A stretch of 64,000 nucleotides of DNA from Berghia stephanieae (Eukaryota; Mollusca; Gastropoda; Nudibranchia; Aeolidiidae), in NCBI GenBank assembly GCA_034508935.3, contig CM067442.1, forward strand, positions 135,709,267 to 135,773,266. The letters run 5' to 3'. The notes under the pieces are model-generated. The model was not told the DNA's origin and did no database searches. It saw only the letters and a program-made list of their open reading frames with translations. Of the stretch, positions 63,493 through 64,000 are shown one piece after another; the first letter of the stretch is position 1, and every line of letters starts with the position of its first letter. Position numbers and translations under genes: made by a program.

Positions 63493-63733
63493 TGTGACCC
63501 ATCGTCTCAAAGCGGTATTATGTCGGGATACACTCAGTTAGGGAAGTTGAATTCATATCCACAAATATCAAACTTGGGTTTACTTTCTTCTCTACGTCGT
63601 GGTGAAATATAAATACCATTTATTGCTTTGCAAAAAATTCTAAGGTCCAATTTCTCATCATTCTATCTCTAAATTTACATTTTTGGGTTATGAATCATCC
63701 CGACATAATACCGTTTTGAGACGGAGGGTCACA
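63493..63733. mobile_element. 241-bp MITE nested in R2
   Basis: TGTGACCC.TC.GTCTCAAA.CGGTATTATGTCGGGAT is repeated in inverse orientation at the two ends (about 38 bp, few mismatches). Non-coding; only copy here. Confidence 0.85.
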
Positions 63734-63814
63734 AATGAGGGTCACTTTAATCGATCGATAACTGGAGGATTCAGTTTTCTGGCCAGAATTTTAAATGCGT
63801 GTTTTATCAGAGTA
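63734..63814. mobile_element. R2, rest of right arm
   Basis: AATGAGGGTCACTTTAATCG to TTTTATCAGAGTA closes the R2 opened at 63304. Confidence 0.88.
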
Positions 63815-63967
63815 CGGCATAACTGGGTAAGGTTAAAACATTTCTATACATAAATATATTTATAAGATATTTATATTTGTAACACATATTACTGCAGTTA
63901 ACACGTATCATCTATATCTATAACTATAACGTAAACAATATATTACGTAGATAAACGATATAAAGAG

Positions 63968-64000
63968 AAGTCCTTCAGAACCATTAAAACCAATGAAACC
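63968..64000 (-). mobile_element. SINE-C 3' end, cut by window edge
   Basis: AGTCCTTCAGAACCATTAAA is the reverse of the SINE-C 3' terminus. Confidence 0.65.

Noticed and set aside
1-64000. Endogenous retrovirus, LTR element or Polinton
   Set aside because: I found no long direct repeats with a primer-binding site, no gag/pol-like domains, and no capsid or envelope genes.

Overview
This is an AT-rich, gene-poor eukaryotic window dominated by repeats. Many tRNA-derived SINEs, short foldback transposons, LINE 3' ends, long compound microsatellites and one Trunk/PTTH-like ligand exon suggest a lophotrochozoan, most likely a mollusc and perhaps a marine gastropod. That assignment is inference. 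I see no bacterial-style operons, no rRNA, no intact tRNA gene, no CRISPR array and no LTR element.

Convincing protein coding is scarce. On the minus strand at 25936-27209 lies a large exon for a secreted cystine-knot ligand. It has a signal peptide, an acidic propeptide, an Arg7 cleavage site and a seven-cysteine C-terminal domain resembling the Trunk/PTTH-like family. One frame break sits between prodomain and ligand domain. Two weaker exon candidates are at 31608-32150 (unknown product, ends in a good splice donor) and 12116-12322 (RCC1-repeat-like). Two 5'-truncated LINE copies (2910-3474 and 29728-30426) carry the end of a reverse-transcriptase ORF and have 10-11 bp target-site duplications.

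The rest sorts into families that I named while reading. R1 is a ~190 bp MITE (GATAGT ends, TATA target) that inserts into itself; R1b is an older relative. R2 is a ~230 bp near-perfect palindromic MITE. R7 is a ~540 bp A-tailed retroposon with 12-13 bp target-site duplications and a shared ~70-codon ORF. R8 is a ~295 bp repeat carrying an exon-like ORF resembling the N-terminus of SWIM zinc-finger proteins. R9 and R10 are small repeats. SINE-A to SINE-E are tRNA-derived SINEs, including nested and chimeric copies and one palindromic family (SINE-D).

Layout. 1-10 kb: GAA/ATC microsatellites, R1 pairs, SINE-A/B/D, a LINE, R8 and an R7 cluster. 10-24 kb: R7 and R2 copies, poly-G/C, AGT and AAT arrays, and a 23-bp minisatellite. 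24-32 kb: the ligand gene, an 18-bp minisatellite and a LINE. 32-46 kb: R1 self-nesting, SINE chimeras, a hammerhead-ribozyme motif, a 263-bp-arm inverted duplication and GATA arrays. 46-64 kb: R8, SINE-A, TC/TA compound microsatellites, an R1 cluster, an inverted pair of hammerhead-like motifs and a SINE-D palindrome.

The most notable observations are the complete type-I hammerhead motif at 38148-38192 (minus), the inverted hammerhead pair at 60868-60980, R1 self-insertion at one internal TATA site, the R7 retroposon, and R8's captured exon. All calls come from reading the sequence; no database search was run.
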